From NCBI GenBank assembly GCA_964388965.1, contig CAYMCP010000030.1:1-37055 (forward strand): a stretch of 37,055 bases of DNA, read 5' to 3'. A program made the translations under genes and the position numbers. Under the pieces are notes generated by a model. That model was not told the DNA's origin. It searched no databases and was given only the letters and a program-made list of their open reading frames with translations. This document shows, one piece after another, positions 14,421 to 22,767 of the stretch. Within the stretch, counting starts at the first letter, position 1, and each line of letters begins with the position of its first letter. This stretch comes from Albibeggiatoa sp964388965 (lineage in GTDB: Bacteria > Pseudomonadota > Gammaproteobacteria > Beggiatoales > Beggiatoaceae).

Positions 14421-16346
14421 ATGAACAAACGCGCATTAGTGGTTGGCATTAATAATTATAAAATTGAGCATCTTAAATTGTCTGCTCCAGAAAAAGATGC
14501 ACAAGCAATAATTAATTTATTGGATAAGTACGGCGATTTTACAACTATTCGTGCTTTGCCAGAAAATACTCAAAATGGCAAAAGTTCTATTGCTGAAAAT
14601 CAAAGAGTCTCACTTAATGATTTGCAACAAGGCTTAAAAGATTTATTTCAAAATCAAGCTGATTTGGCATTATTTTATTTTTCTGGGCATGGTTGGCAAA
14701 AAACAGATGATTTGACAGATGAAAAAGAAGGTTTTTTATGCCCCAGTGATTTTAAGGAAACAGGAAATAGTGCGTTATCATTTAAAAAATTATTAACCTT
14801 ATTACACAAAAGCCCCGTACATAAAAAAGTAGTGATTTTAGATTGTTGTCATGCTGGCGAATTATTGAATTTTGAAAGTTTACAATTTAAATATGATTAT
14901 GATAGCGATTATTTGTTTTTAGCCTCTTCTGCTGATTTTCAAAAGTCTTTTATCAGTGGCGATTCTGGTTTGAGTGATTTTACTTATGTTTTGCGACAGG
15001 CATTAGACCCAACCCTAAATAATACCGAAGTCACATCTGTCAGTTTAGTCAATTATCTTAATACGCATTTTAAAAATAAAGTGCAGTCTTTCAAAGCTGT
15101 CCAACCGCGTGAGATTTTTCAACTTACTCGTTGTGATAGTTCAGAAATTACCGATTCTCAAACTATACAAAAAACTGAATTTGATTTAACGCCTTATTTG
15201 CAAAAGTTAATAGATGATTTTGAGCATTGGCAAAAAGTATTTGTGGATATTCGCGGTAAATTTGAAGATATTTTAATTGCTAAGCCACATGGTGCATCTG
15301 AACGAAAAAAATATGGCGATATGGAAGGTACGGTTAATGATATTCGTCAACATATTACGGAACGTCAAATGGTGGTTATTGGTAATGCGGGTATGGGTAA
15401 AACGACCACTTTGCAGTATTTAGCCAATATTGATGCGCAGAAGTTGTTAAATGATATGAGTCTGCTTAGTAAACTTCATCCTTTGCCTATTTATGTTGAA
15501 TTGCGCAATTTTAAACCGAAGCAAACATTGTTAGATAAGGTGGTTTGTGAAGTGCAAACGGGTTTAGATATACTTGATTTTGAAAAAGATAATGTTGCTA
15601 GTTTGCGTCATTTTGTCGAGCGTTTGCTTAAAGCGGGTAAAGTCACTTTATTTTTGGATGGTTTGAATGAGATTCCTAAAGATTTGCGCGATGAAAAAAT
15701 TGCAGAAATTCAGCATTTTGTGAACAGAGATTATTCAGACGTGTTTTATTTGCTAACCAGTCGTAAAGAGCAATATCGCAAAGTATTAACAGATATTCCC
15801 GCTTTTGATTTACAACCGATGGATTTGGAGCAAATCAATTTGTTTTTACACAGAAATACGACTCAAGATGTTGTACGCAATACCATTTTAGATAAGGTCA
15901 AAACCAATCCTTATTTAGCTCAATTTGTGAATATTCCGTTTAATTTATTAATGTTAATTCGGGTGGTGGAAGAAAAAGGTGATGTTCCTCAAAGTTATCC
16001 TGAGTTGTTATCGGTATTTATTGGTCATTTGTATAGTTTGCAGCGACAGAAGGAAAGTCATTTTAATGAAGAAGCAGTTGATTTGTTGTTGGCGCATTTA
16101 GCGCATGAAACTAAGGAAAAATATGAGGCAAATCCAGAACTACCTAAAATGTTTATTTTGAATATATTTAAGCAAGTCAAGCAAGATTATGGGTTTGAAT
16201 TAGATTTGTTGGATGCTTTGCAGACCGTTGTTAGTTTGAATATTTTGCGTTTGGATAGTAAAAAGTATACTTTTGTACATCAGTTATTTTTAGAATATTT
16301 TGCTGCTATGTATTATGGTGATGATGAAGACGAATTTGAGGATTAG
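14421..16346 (+). CDS. Caspase-like (C14) protease - NACHT NTPase
   Basis: 641 residues. Residues 1-235 are a caspase/metacaspase-like peptidase: N-terminal ALVVGINNY, catalytic His90 in FSGHGW and catalytic Cys143 in LDCCHAG, both intact. Residues about 300-640 form a NACHT-type STAND NTPase: Walker A GNAGMGKTT (about 320-328), Walker B LFLDGLNE (about 410-417), the LLTSRKEQYR sensor near 445 and the C-terminal FVHQLFLEYFAA motif near 620. STAND proteins oligomerise on sensing a signal and activate their effector, here a protease. No sensor repeats follow; instead a TAG stop is followed at once, in the same frame, by the PPR gene. AAGG precedes the ATG by 9 bases. Prokaryotic caspase-NACHT proteins are linked to defence or programmed death; the trigger here is unknown. 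Confidence 0.93.
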   Translation: MNKRALVVGINNYKIEHLKLSAPEKDAQAIINLLDKYGDFTTIRALPENTQNGKSSIAENQRVSLNDLQQGLKDLFQNQADLALFYFSGHGWQKTDDLTDEKEGFLCPSDFKETGNSALSFKKLLTLLHKSPVHKKVVILDCCHAGELLNFESLQFKYDYDSDYLFLASSADFQKSFISGDSGLSDFTYVLRQALDPTLNNTEVTSVSLVNYLNTHFKNKVQSFKAVQPREIFQLTRCDSSEITDSQTIQKTEFDLTPYLQKLIDDFEHWQKVFVDIRGKFEDILIAKPHGASERKKYGDMEGTVNDIRQHITERQMVVIGNAGMGKTTTLQYLANIDAQKLLNDMSLLSKLHPLPIYVELRNFKPKQTLLDKVVCEVQTGLDILDFEKDNVASLRHFVERLLKAGKVTLFLDGLNEIPKDLRDEKIAEIQHFVNRDYSDVFYLLTSRKEQYRKVLTDIPAFDLQPMDLEQINLFLHRNTTQDVVRNTILDKVKTNPYLAQFVNIPFNLLMLIRVVEEKGDVPQSYPELLSVFIGHLYSLQRQKESHFNEEAVDLLLAHLAHETKEKYEANPELPKMFILNIFKQVKQDYGFELDLLDALQTVVSLNILRLDSKKYTFVHQLFLEYFAAMYYGDDEDEFED

Positions 16347-17580
16347 ATGAAAATTACCAATGAGATGTTACAAAATCCGAGTCATTTTAATGTCATTATG
16401 TTTAGGGCAGGGCGTTTGACGGGTGAAAAGCGTCGAGCATTTATTAATAAAATTAGCGAGAAAAATTTATATTTAGCCGCAAAATGTAAAAATGCGTATT
16501 TTGTGGAGGAAAATGATATTATACTTAGTTTAGTAAAAAAAGCAGAACAACAAATTAAGCAAATTGACAATAAAGATTATGTTAGTGCTGGACAAGGTGT
16601 ATTGGCGTTAGATGAACTTAAATTGTATAAGAAAATATATAAATTATTGTTTAATAATAGTTATGAAGAGGTTTTGGCTGTTTATGAGGCGATTCGAGGT
16701 TTAAAAATCAAACCACCTGCTATTTTAAGTGAATTATTGGTTTTTAAAGCACCGTTGTATCAATATGCGTATGATTTTACTTTTGGTGATGATTTGCATG
16801 GTTTAACTAAAAGAACCTACACTCATGTCATCAATCACGCGCCTAATAATAAATTGGCATTTAAAGTTTATGAAGAATTAAAACAAGCGGGTATTCAATT
16901 TAATCAATCTGCTTTTCACGCATTGATAAATAAAGCTGAATCTTATGAGCAAGCCTTTAGTATTTTTGAGCAAATGCAGCAAAACGGCTTGATTGCAAAT
17001 GAAATTACTTATTCAACCTTAATCANNNNNNNNNNNNNNNNNNNNNNNNNNNNNNNNNNNNNNNNNNNNNNNNNNNNNNNNNNNNNNNNNNNNNNNNNNN
17101 NNNNNNNNNNNNNNNNNNNNNNNNNACAAAGCCCCGTATGAGAAAGGGATTGAATTATTTGAGCAAATGCAGCAAAACGGCTTGAAAATTGATGAAATTA
17201 CTTATTCAACCTTAATCAACAAAGCCCCGTATGAGAAAGGGATTGAATTATTTGAGCAAATGCAGCAAAACGGTTTACAACCCAATATCATCACCTTTAA
17301 CACACTCCTGAAAAAAGCCAATCAAAGCCACCAACCTTTTAAAGTCATTTTAGGTTTATTAGACAAAATGCTTGCCCTACGCATCAAACCTCAAGCCAAA
17401 GAGGGCTATAATCAAAAAGGGCGTGAGATGAAACCGTATACAGTCAATGCAATTAAATTTTTGGTACAAAAAAACCATCAACAATTCCGTGCATGGGCTG
17501 AAGATAAAAGCCGTGAATTACAACATAAACCAGAATGGCTACGTGAGGCATGGGAACAATTTTTTCAAAAATTAGAGTGA
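16347..17580 (+). CDS. Pentatricopeptide-repeat (PPR) protein, interrupted by an assembly gap
   Basis: Begins directly after the caspase-NACHT TAG and in the same frame; GAGG five bases upstream could start translation. The first 60 residues (NPSHFNVIMFRAGRLTGEKR, then KNLYLAAKC) resemble the helical domain that normally continues a NACHT protein. From about residue 150 come PPR units, such as TYTHVINHAPNNKLAFKVYE and ITYSTLINKAPYEKGIELFE-QMQQNGLKID, of 31 residues each, the short (S-type) PPR length. The repeats flank 100 Ns; joining the two sides directly restores the frame and the repeat, so this is one gene with an unknown number of missing 93-bp units. The C-terminus (WAEDKSRELQHKPEWLREAW) is helical and unrelated to known domains. 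PPR proteins bind single-stranded RNA in organelles and are uncommon in bacteria; RNA sensing is inferred. Confidence 0.82.
16964..17273 (+). repeat. 93-bp tandem repeat encoding PPR units (collapsed at the gap)
   Basis: The unit starting at 17126 recurs at 17219, exactly 93 bases later, with the first 55 bases identical. The sequence before the gap (16965-17025) matches the end of the same unit. Near-identity at DNA level means recent duplication, unequal recombination or gene conversion. Confidence 0.9.
17026..17125. other. Assembly gap of 100 Ns inside the PPR array
   Basis: Exactly 100 Ns, the conventional placeholder for a gap of unknown size. The bases either side (AATCA and ACAAAGCC) are consecutive bases of the 93-bp repeat, so the missing sequence should be a whole number of units, possibly zero. 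Confidence 0.97.
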
Positions 17581-17691
17581 TTTTCATAGCTAAACCTGTT
17601 GAATTTAAACGTTCTATCTTCTCATTTCTAACAACCTATCCTCTAATACACTTAGTTTCCATCAATTTGTCATTCCGTTGTCATAAACTAC

Positions 17692-17720
17692 TTGACGCAT
17701 GAGTATTTAATCAGTATTTT
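17692..17720 (+). promoter_or_regulatory. Sigma-70 promoter of sdhCDAB
   Basis: TTGACG (17692-17697) and TATTTT (17715-17720) are separated by exactly 17 bases. The predicted start is near 17727, giving a leader of about 50 bases before sdhC. Confidence 0.6.
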
Positions 17721-17779
17721 ACTGCATTGCAACAAACTTATAGTTACGCTAAAAAAAATTTATAAAGGGGTGGACATAT

Positions 17780-18175
17780 ATGGCAACGCACAAGCGACCC
17801 TTGTCGCCGCATCTTGGCATTTACAAACCGCAATTGACATCTATCATGTCTATTTTGCATCGTGCTACGGGTATTGTATTAGCAATTGGCTTACTACCAC
17901 TTACCTATTGGTTTTACAGCATTTCCCTAGGTCCCAAGGCGTATGAACAAATGCAAAATATCATAGGTTCGCCTATTGGTTTATTGCTATTATTCGCTTG
18001 GTCATTCGCCTTATTTTATCACCTTTGTAATGGCATTCGGCACTTATTCTGGGACGCAGGCATGGGTTTTAATATCAAAACCACTTACATGAGCGGCTAC
18101 TTCGTGTGGATTGCTGCATTTGCATTAACCGCAGGCGCGTGGTTGTTAGCAATAGCGCGAGGAACATTGTTATGA
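17780..18175 (+). CDS. sdhC: Succinate dehydrogenase cytochrome b556 subunit SdhC
   Basis: 131-residue membrane anchor of complex II, binding heme b and ubiquinone together with SdhD. The family signature SPHLGIYKPQLTSIMSILHR ends in HRATG (residues 27-31). The heme ligand region is YHLCNGIRHLFWD, with His81 aligned to the E. coli ligand His84. Three membrane helices are visible, at about 30-48, 65-88 and 105-128. GGGG lies upstream of the ATG and a sigma-70 promoter is about 60 bases before it. First gene of sdhCDAB; its stop overlaps the sdhD start by four bases (ATGA). Confidence 0.95.
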   Translation: MATHKRPLSPHLGIYKPQLTSIMSILHRATGIVLAIGLLPLTYWFYSISLGPKAYEQMQNIIGSPIGLLLLFAWSFALFYHLCNGIRHLFWDAGMGFNIKTTYMSGYFVWIAAFALTAGAWLLAIARGTLL

Positions 18176-18582
18176 AACGATTATTTGACAAAAATACAAC
18201 TTTTCGTAGTCCGCTGGGTCAAGTACGCAATTTAGGTTCAGCGCGTGACGGTACGCATCATTTTATCGTCCAACGTTTAACTGCAATCGCACTTATTCCT
18301 TTGATTTTCTGGTTTGTTTGCTGTCTGACTTATATGGCAACTTCCACTCATGCTGAAGTCGTCAAATGGATGAGTGATCCCGCACACACCGTCTTATTTA
18401 CCCTACTTATTTTAGTGCTCATTCATCACACACACTTAGGTTTACAAATGGTGGTTGAGGATTACATTCATACGCCTGTGACAAAAGCCCTGATTATGGT
18501 TAGCATGAAATTTTTTATGATTACGCTGACAATTGCTTCCGTCATCGCCATTTTCCGCGCTATTTTTGTTTTCGGAGGGTAA
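18172..18582 (+). CDS. sdhD: Succinate dehydrogenase membrane anchor SdhD
   Basis: 136 residues from the ATG at 18172, which overlaps the sdhC stop (ATGA) and has GAGGA upstream. A longer in-frame extension to 18106 lies inside sdhC and is not real. The conserved N-terminal segment is RSPLGQVRNLGSARDGTHHF, and the second helix carries HHTHLGLQMVVEDYIH, the usual site for the second axial heme ligand and quinone contacts. Three membrane helices are at about 33-55, 70-92 and 103-130. With SdhC it fixes SdhAB to the inner membrane and passes electrons to ubiquinone. Confidence 0.94.
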   Translation: MKRLFDKNTTFRSPLGQVRNLGSARDGTHHFIVQRLTAIALIPLIFWFVCCLTYMATSTHAEVVKWMSDPAHTVLFTLLILVLIHHTHLGLQMVVEDYIHTPVTKALIMVSMKFFMITLTIASVIAIFRAIFVFGG

Positions 18583-18583
18583 G

Positions 18584-20371
18584 ATGACAGCATACAATAT
18601 TATTGATCACACTTATGATGTCGTAGTCGTTGGTGCCGGCGGCGCCGGTTTGCGCTCAACCTTCGGTATGGCAGAAAAAGGTTTAAAAACCGCCTGTTTA
18701 ACCAAAGTATTCCCTACTCGTAGCCATACTGTTGCAGCGCAAGGTGGTATGAGTGCATCATTGGGAAATATGGGTGAAGACTCGTGGCAATGGCACATGT
18801 ACGATACCGTTAAAGGTTCAGACTGGTTAGGCGACCAAGATGCAATTGAATATATGTGCCGTGAAGCTGTGCCTGCGGTAATTGAATTAGAACATTACGG
18901 CGTACCCTTTTCACGTACTGATGAAGGCAAAATTTATCAACGTCCTTTCGGTGGTATGACAACTAATTTTGGTGAAGGGATTGCGCAACGTACTTGCGCC
19001 GCCGCAGATAGAACTGGTCACGCAATTCTGCACACGCTATATCAACAATCTCTAAAACATAAAGCTGAGTTTTTTATCGAATATTTTGCCTTAGATTTAA
19101 TTATGGATGAAGAGGGAACATGTCGCGGAGTCATGGCATTAAACATGGCAGAGGGTACAATTCACCGTTTTCGTGCGCATACTGTGGTATTAGCAACGGG
19201 AGGTTATGGCAGGACTTATTTTTCAGCGACTTCTGCACACACGTGTACCGGTGACGGAGGCGGTATGGTGTTACGTGCTGGTCTGCCAACCCAAGATATG
19301 GAATTTGTACAATTTCATCCTACTGGCATTTACGGCGCGGGTTGCTTAATTACCGAAGGTGTACGCGGTGAAGGTGGCTATTTGACCAACTCCAAAGGCG
19401 AGCGATTTATGGAACGTTACGCACCGAATGCTAAAGATTTAGCTTCTCGTGACGTGGTAAGCCGTTCAATGACAATGGAAATTCGTGAAGGTCGTGGTGT
19501 TGGTAGTGATAACGATCATATTTTCTTAAATTTAATGCACTTAGGGTCAGAAGTAATTGATGAACGTCTACCCGGTATTGCTGAATCAGCACGTATTTTT
19601 GCAGGAGTGGACGTAACCAGAGAACCTATTCCAGTCATTCCAACTGTTCATTACAACATGGGCGGTATTCCAACCAATTATCACGGTGAAGTCGTTACAT
19701 TAAAAAATGCTGATCCAGATTCAATTGTGCCCGGTTTAATGGCAATTGGAGAAGCGGCTTGTGTATCGGTACATGGTGCAAATCGTTTAGGTTCTAACTC
19801 CTTGTTAGATATTGTTGTTTTTGGTCGCGCCTCAGCATTACGTTGCGCAGAATTAATCAAACCTAATCAAACACATAAACCATTACCAAAAGATGCAGGT
19901 GATAACTGTTTAGCACGTTTAGACAAATTACGTCATGCCAAAGGTAGCACACCAACCGCAGATTTACGTTTAAGAATGCAACGTACTATGCAATTAGATG
20001 CAGCAGTATTCCGCACAGGTGAAAGTTTGCAACAAGGCGTGAATAAAATAGACGAAGTATACAAAGCATTCGACGACATTCAAACCACAGACCGCTCATT
20101 AATTTGGAATTCTGATTTAATCGAAACCCTAGAGCTTGATAATTTACGTGCTCAAGCAGTTGTAACCATTCATTCTGCATTAAATCGCAAAGAAAGTCGT
20201 GGCGCACATGCGCGTGAAGATTACCCAGACCGTGATGATCAAAATTGGATGAAACATACATTGTCTTGGATTGACGAGGCGGGTGAGGTGAGATTGGATT
20301 ATCGTCCAGTTCACGCTTATACCTTGACCGATGAAGTGGATTATATTCCACCTAAAAAGCGTGTGTACTAA
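18584..20371 (+). CDS. sdhA: Succinate dehydrogenase flavoprotein subunit SdhA
   Basis: 595 residues, normal length. Oxidises succinate to fumarate in the TCA cycle. The FAD-binding Rossmann motif is VVVVGAGGAG (residues 13-22); His48 in TRSHTVAAQGG is the covalent FAD attachment site; HPTGIYGAGCLITEGVRGEG is the dicarboxylate-binding and active-site segment; and REDYPDRDD near the end is typical. GGAGGG lies 6 bases before the ATG at 18584; the frame is open further upstream but that part overlaps sdhD. It starts one base after the sdhD stop. Confidence 0.98.
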   Translation: MTAYNIIDHTYDVVVVGAGGAGLRSTFGMAEKGLKTACLTKVFPTRSHTVAAQGGMSASLGNMGEDSWQWHMYDTVKGSDWLGDQDAIEYMCREAVPAVIELEHYGVPFSRTDEGKIYQRPFGGMTTNFGEGIAQRTCAAADRTGHAILHTLYQQSLKHKAEFFIEYFALDLIMDEEGTCRGVMALNMAEGTIHRFRAHTVVLATGGYGRTYFSATSAHTCTGDGGGMVLRAGLPTQDMEFVQFHPTGIYGAGCLITEGVRGEGGYLTNSKGERFMERYAPNAKDLASRDVVSRSMTMEIREGRGVGSDNDHIFLNLMHLGSEVIDERLPGIAESARIFAGVDVTREPIPVIPTVHYNMGGIPTNYHGEVVTLKNADPDSIVPGLMAIGEAACVSVHGANRLGSNSLLDIVVFGRASALRCAELIKPNQTHKPLPKDAGDNCLARLDKLRHAKGSTPTADLRLRMQRTMQLDAAVFRTGESLQQGVNKIDEVYKAFDDIQTTDRSLIWNSDLIETLELDNLRAQAVVTIHSALNRKESRGAHAREDYPDRDDQNWMKHTLSWIDEAGEVRLDYRPVHAYTLTDEVDYIPPKKRVY

Positions 20372-20383
20372 GAGGGTTATATT

Positions 20384-21163
20384 ATGGCTGAATTTACACT
20401 ACCTGCCCATTCGGTTGTTAAAAAAGGCAATCAGGTCAACCAAGTTAAAGATGTAAAAAACGTTAAAAAATTTCATATTTATCGTTGGAATCCAGATACT
20501 GCGGAAAATCCACGCATAGATACTTATGAGCTGGATTTAGAAGATTGTGGTCCGATGGTGTTGGACGCATTAATTAAAATCAAAAATGAGATTGATGCAA
20601 CTTTAACGTTTCGTCGTTCATGTCGTGAGGGCATTTGTGGCTCGTGCGCGATGAATATTGATGGTACAAATACACTTGCCTGTACGAAAGCGATAGATGA
20701 CGTTAAAGGTGACGTAAAAATTTATCCGTTGCCACACATGGAAATCATTAAAGATTTAGTGCCAGATTTGAGTTATTTTTATGCTCAACATGCGTCGGTC
20801 GAGCCTTGGATGAAAACAGCTAGTGCCGTTCCACCAGACCGTGAGCATTTACAGTCCAAACAAGATCGCGCTAAATTGGATGGTTTATACGAGTGTATTT
20901 TATGCGCTTGTTGCTCAACCAGTTGTCCAAGTTATTGGTGGAATGGAGATTTATATTTAGGTCCAGCGATTTTATTGCAGGCTTATCGTTGGATTATTGA
21001 TAGTCGTGACGAAGCGACAGGAGAACGCTTGGACGAATTGGAAGACCCATTTCGCTTATACCGCTGTCATACGATTATGAATTGTACAAATACTTGTCCG
21101 AAAGGCTTAAATCCGGCTAAAGCAATTGGTGAAATTAAGAAATTATTAGTTGATAGACGTTAA
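20384..21163 (+). CDS. sdhB: Succinate dehydrogenase iron-sulfur subunit SdhB
   Basis: 259 residues. Carries electrons from FAD to quinone through three clusters: [2Fe-2S] ligands in SCREGICGSCAMNIDG and a later Cys (LACTK), [4Fe-4S] ligands in CILCACCSTSCP, and [3Fe-4S] ligands in CHTIMNCTNTCP. The SYWWNGDLYLGPAILLQAYR segment is characteristic. It has about 25 extra N-terminal residues (MAEFTLPAHSVVKKGNQ) before the HIYRWNP start of the domain; AGAGGG before the ATG supports the longer start. Last gene of sdhCDAB; no sdhE follows. Confidence 0.97.
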   Translation: MAEFTLPAHSVVKKGNQVNQVKDVKNVKKFHIYRWNPDTAENPRIDTYELDLEDCGPMVLDALIKIKNEIDATLTFRRSCREGICGSCAMNIDGTNTLACTKAIDDVKGDVKIYPLPHMEIIKDLVPDLSYFYAQHASVEPWMKTASAVPPDREHLQSKQDRAKLDGLYECILCACCSTSCPSYWWNGDLYLGPAILLQAYRWIIDSRDEATGERLDELEDPFRLYRCHTIMNCTNTCPKGLNPAKAIGEIKKLLVDRR

Positions 21164-21181
21164 GATTTTCAACGAAGCTTT

Positions 21182-21209
21182 GTGGAGACAAGGCATGCCT
21201 TGTCTCTAC
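21182..21209. repeat. Palindromic element between convergent sdhB and argH
   Basis: A perfect 22-base palindrome with arms GAGACAAGGCA and TGCCTTGTCTC (21185-21206), extended to 28 bases with one G-T pair. It sits between the two convergent stops, where a symmetrical hairpin could end transcription in both directions, but no T-run follows. Similar GTAGAGACAAGGCATGCC-type palindromes are dispersed elements in some filamentous bacteria, from memory. Confidence 0.8.
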
Positions 21210-21269
21210 GGTGTAACGATGTGAAATATAATGACATTTTAACGTATTTACTAAAATTTCAAACCAGTG

Positions 21270-22649
21270 CTACAATAGCTGATTCAAACGCTTAATTGCT
21301 TGTTTTACTTGTTCTGGAGCAGTTCCGCCTAAATGGTTGCGCGCAGCAACTGAACCTTCCAAAGTCAATACATCAAACACATCTTGCTCAATGACATCAG
21401 AAAAATTTTTAAATATCGATAATTCCAAATCAGGCAGGTCACATTGGCGTTCAATGCAATAACGCACCGCTTTACCAACTATCTCATGTGCGTCACGAAA
21501 TGCAACACCTTTGCGTACCAAGTAATCTGCTAAATCGGTTGCTGTGGTAAACCCACTTTTTGCCGCTTGACGCATTTTATCCGCTTTCACCTGTAAACCC
21601 GGTATCATATCCGCGTACACCTTTAAACTCCCACGTAATGTATCTACCGTGTCAAACAAAGGTTCTTTATCTTCTTGATTATCTTTATTATATGCCAGTG
21701 GTTGTGATTTCATTAAAGTCAATAAGCTGTATAAATGACCGTATACACGCCCTGTCTTACCACGCACCAATTCAGGTACATCAGGGTTTTTCTTTTGCGG
21801 CATGATGGACGAACCAGTACAAAACGCATCGCTTAACTCAATAAAATCAAACTGCGCAGATGACCATAAAATTAATTCTTCAGAAAACCGCGACAAGTGC
21901 ATCATTAATAAAGCAGCAGCAGCCGTAAATTCGATTGCAAAATCACGATCGCTCACCGCATCCAGAGAATTACTCGCAATCTGTTCAAAACCAAGTAATT
22001 TTGCAGTATATTCCCGATCAATTGGGTAGGTCGTACCCGCCAAAGCCGCTGCTCCCAAAGGCATACAATTCACTCGTTTACGACAATCTACCAAACGTTC
22101 CCTATCGCGCAATAACATTTCACACCATGCCAGTAGATGATGACCGAAAGTAATCGGTTGCGCACTTTGTAGATGCGTAAAACCCGGCATAATTGTTTCA
22201 GCTTCGCGCGCTGCTAAACACGACAATGCACCAAGCAAACGATTTAATTCATTGATAATTAAGTCGATTTCATGACGGAGATATAAACGAATATCCGTTG
22301 CTACTTGATCATTGCGTGAACGACCTGTGTGTAATTTTTTACCAACAACACCAATTTTTGCGGTCAAACGACTTTCAATATTCATGTGAACATCTTCGAG
22401 TGCGACCGACCAGTTGAATTGTCCTTGCTCAATTTCTTGCTTAATTTCCTCCAAACCCATTACGATTTGCTGACATTCCAATGTAGTCAATACACCTACT
22501 TTCGCAAGCATTTCCGCATGAGCAATTGAACCCATAATGTCATAAGCGTACAAACGTTTATCAAAACCGACGGAAGCAGTAAAAGCTTCGACAAATTCAT
22601 TAGTTGAGGCGGTAAAACGACCGCTCCAAGGTTTTTCTGCAATTGTCAT
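21270..22649 (-). CDS. argH: Argininosuccinate lyase
   Basis: 459 residues, the normal length. Cleaves argininosuccinate to arginine and fumarate, the last step of arginine synthesis, as a cytosolic tetramer. The fumarase/aspartase superfamily signature GSSIMPQKKNPD, with the catalytic Ser on the flexible loop, is intact. Also visible are the N-terminal WSGRFTASTNEFVEAFTASV, the HTGRSRNDQVATDIRLYLR region and TGFTHLQ-type HLQSAQPITFGHHLLAW with the catalytic His. It stands alone, convergent with sdhB. A plausible promoter lies at 22681-22709. Confidence 0.98.
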   Translation of the reverse strand: MTIAEKPWSGRFTASTNEFVEAFTASVGFDKRLYAYDIMGSIAHAEMLAKVGVLTTLECQQIVMGLEEIKQEIEQGQFNWSVALEDVHMNIESRLTAKIGVVGKKLHTGRSRNDQVATDIRLYLRHEIDLIINELNRLLGALSCLAAREAETIMPGFTHLQSAQPITFGHHLLAWCEMLLRDRERLVDCRKRVNCMPLGAAALAGTTYPIDREYTAKLLGFEQIASNSLDAVSDRDFAIEFTAAAALLMMHLSRFSEELILWSSAQFDFIELSDAFCTGSSIMPQKKNPDVPELVRGKTGRVYGHLYSLLTLMKSQPLAYNKDNQEDKEPLFDTVDTLRGSLKVYADMIPGLQVKADKMRQAAKSGFTTATDLADYLVRKGVAFRDAHEIVGKAVRYCIERQCDLPDLELSIFKNFSDVIEQDVFDVLTLEGSVAARNHLGGTAPEQVKQAIKRLNQLL

Positions 22650-22680
22650 TGTTTTTCTTTGTTAAATTAATCTTTATAAA

Positions 22681-22709
22681 ATAATAGCTTACAATTAACA
22701 ACTGTGCAA
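22681..22709 (-). promoter_or_regulatory. Possible argH promoter
   Basis: On the minus strand TTGCAC (22709-22704) and TATTAT (22686-22681) are 17 bases apart. The -10 is good and the -35 matches only at TTG, so the call is tentative. Confidence 0.35.
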
Positions 22710-22767
22710 TTACAACAAATAAATCAGACAACATCAATTTTGCACGTTGTTATCTGTACGCTAATTT

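Noticed and set aside
16964..17273. CRISPR-like direct repeats
   Set aside because: The 93-bp units are head-to-tail without spacers and encode in-frame PPR motifs.
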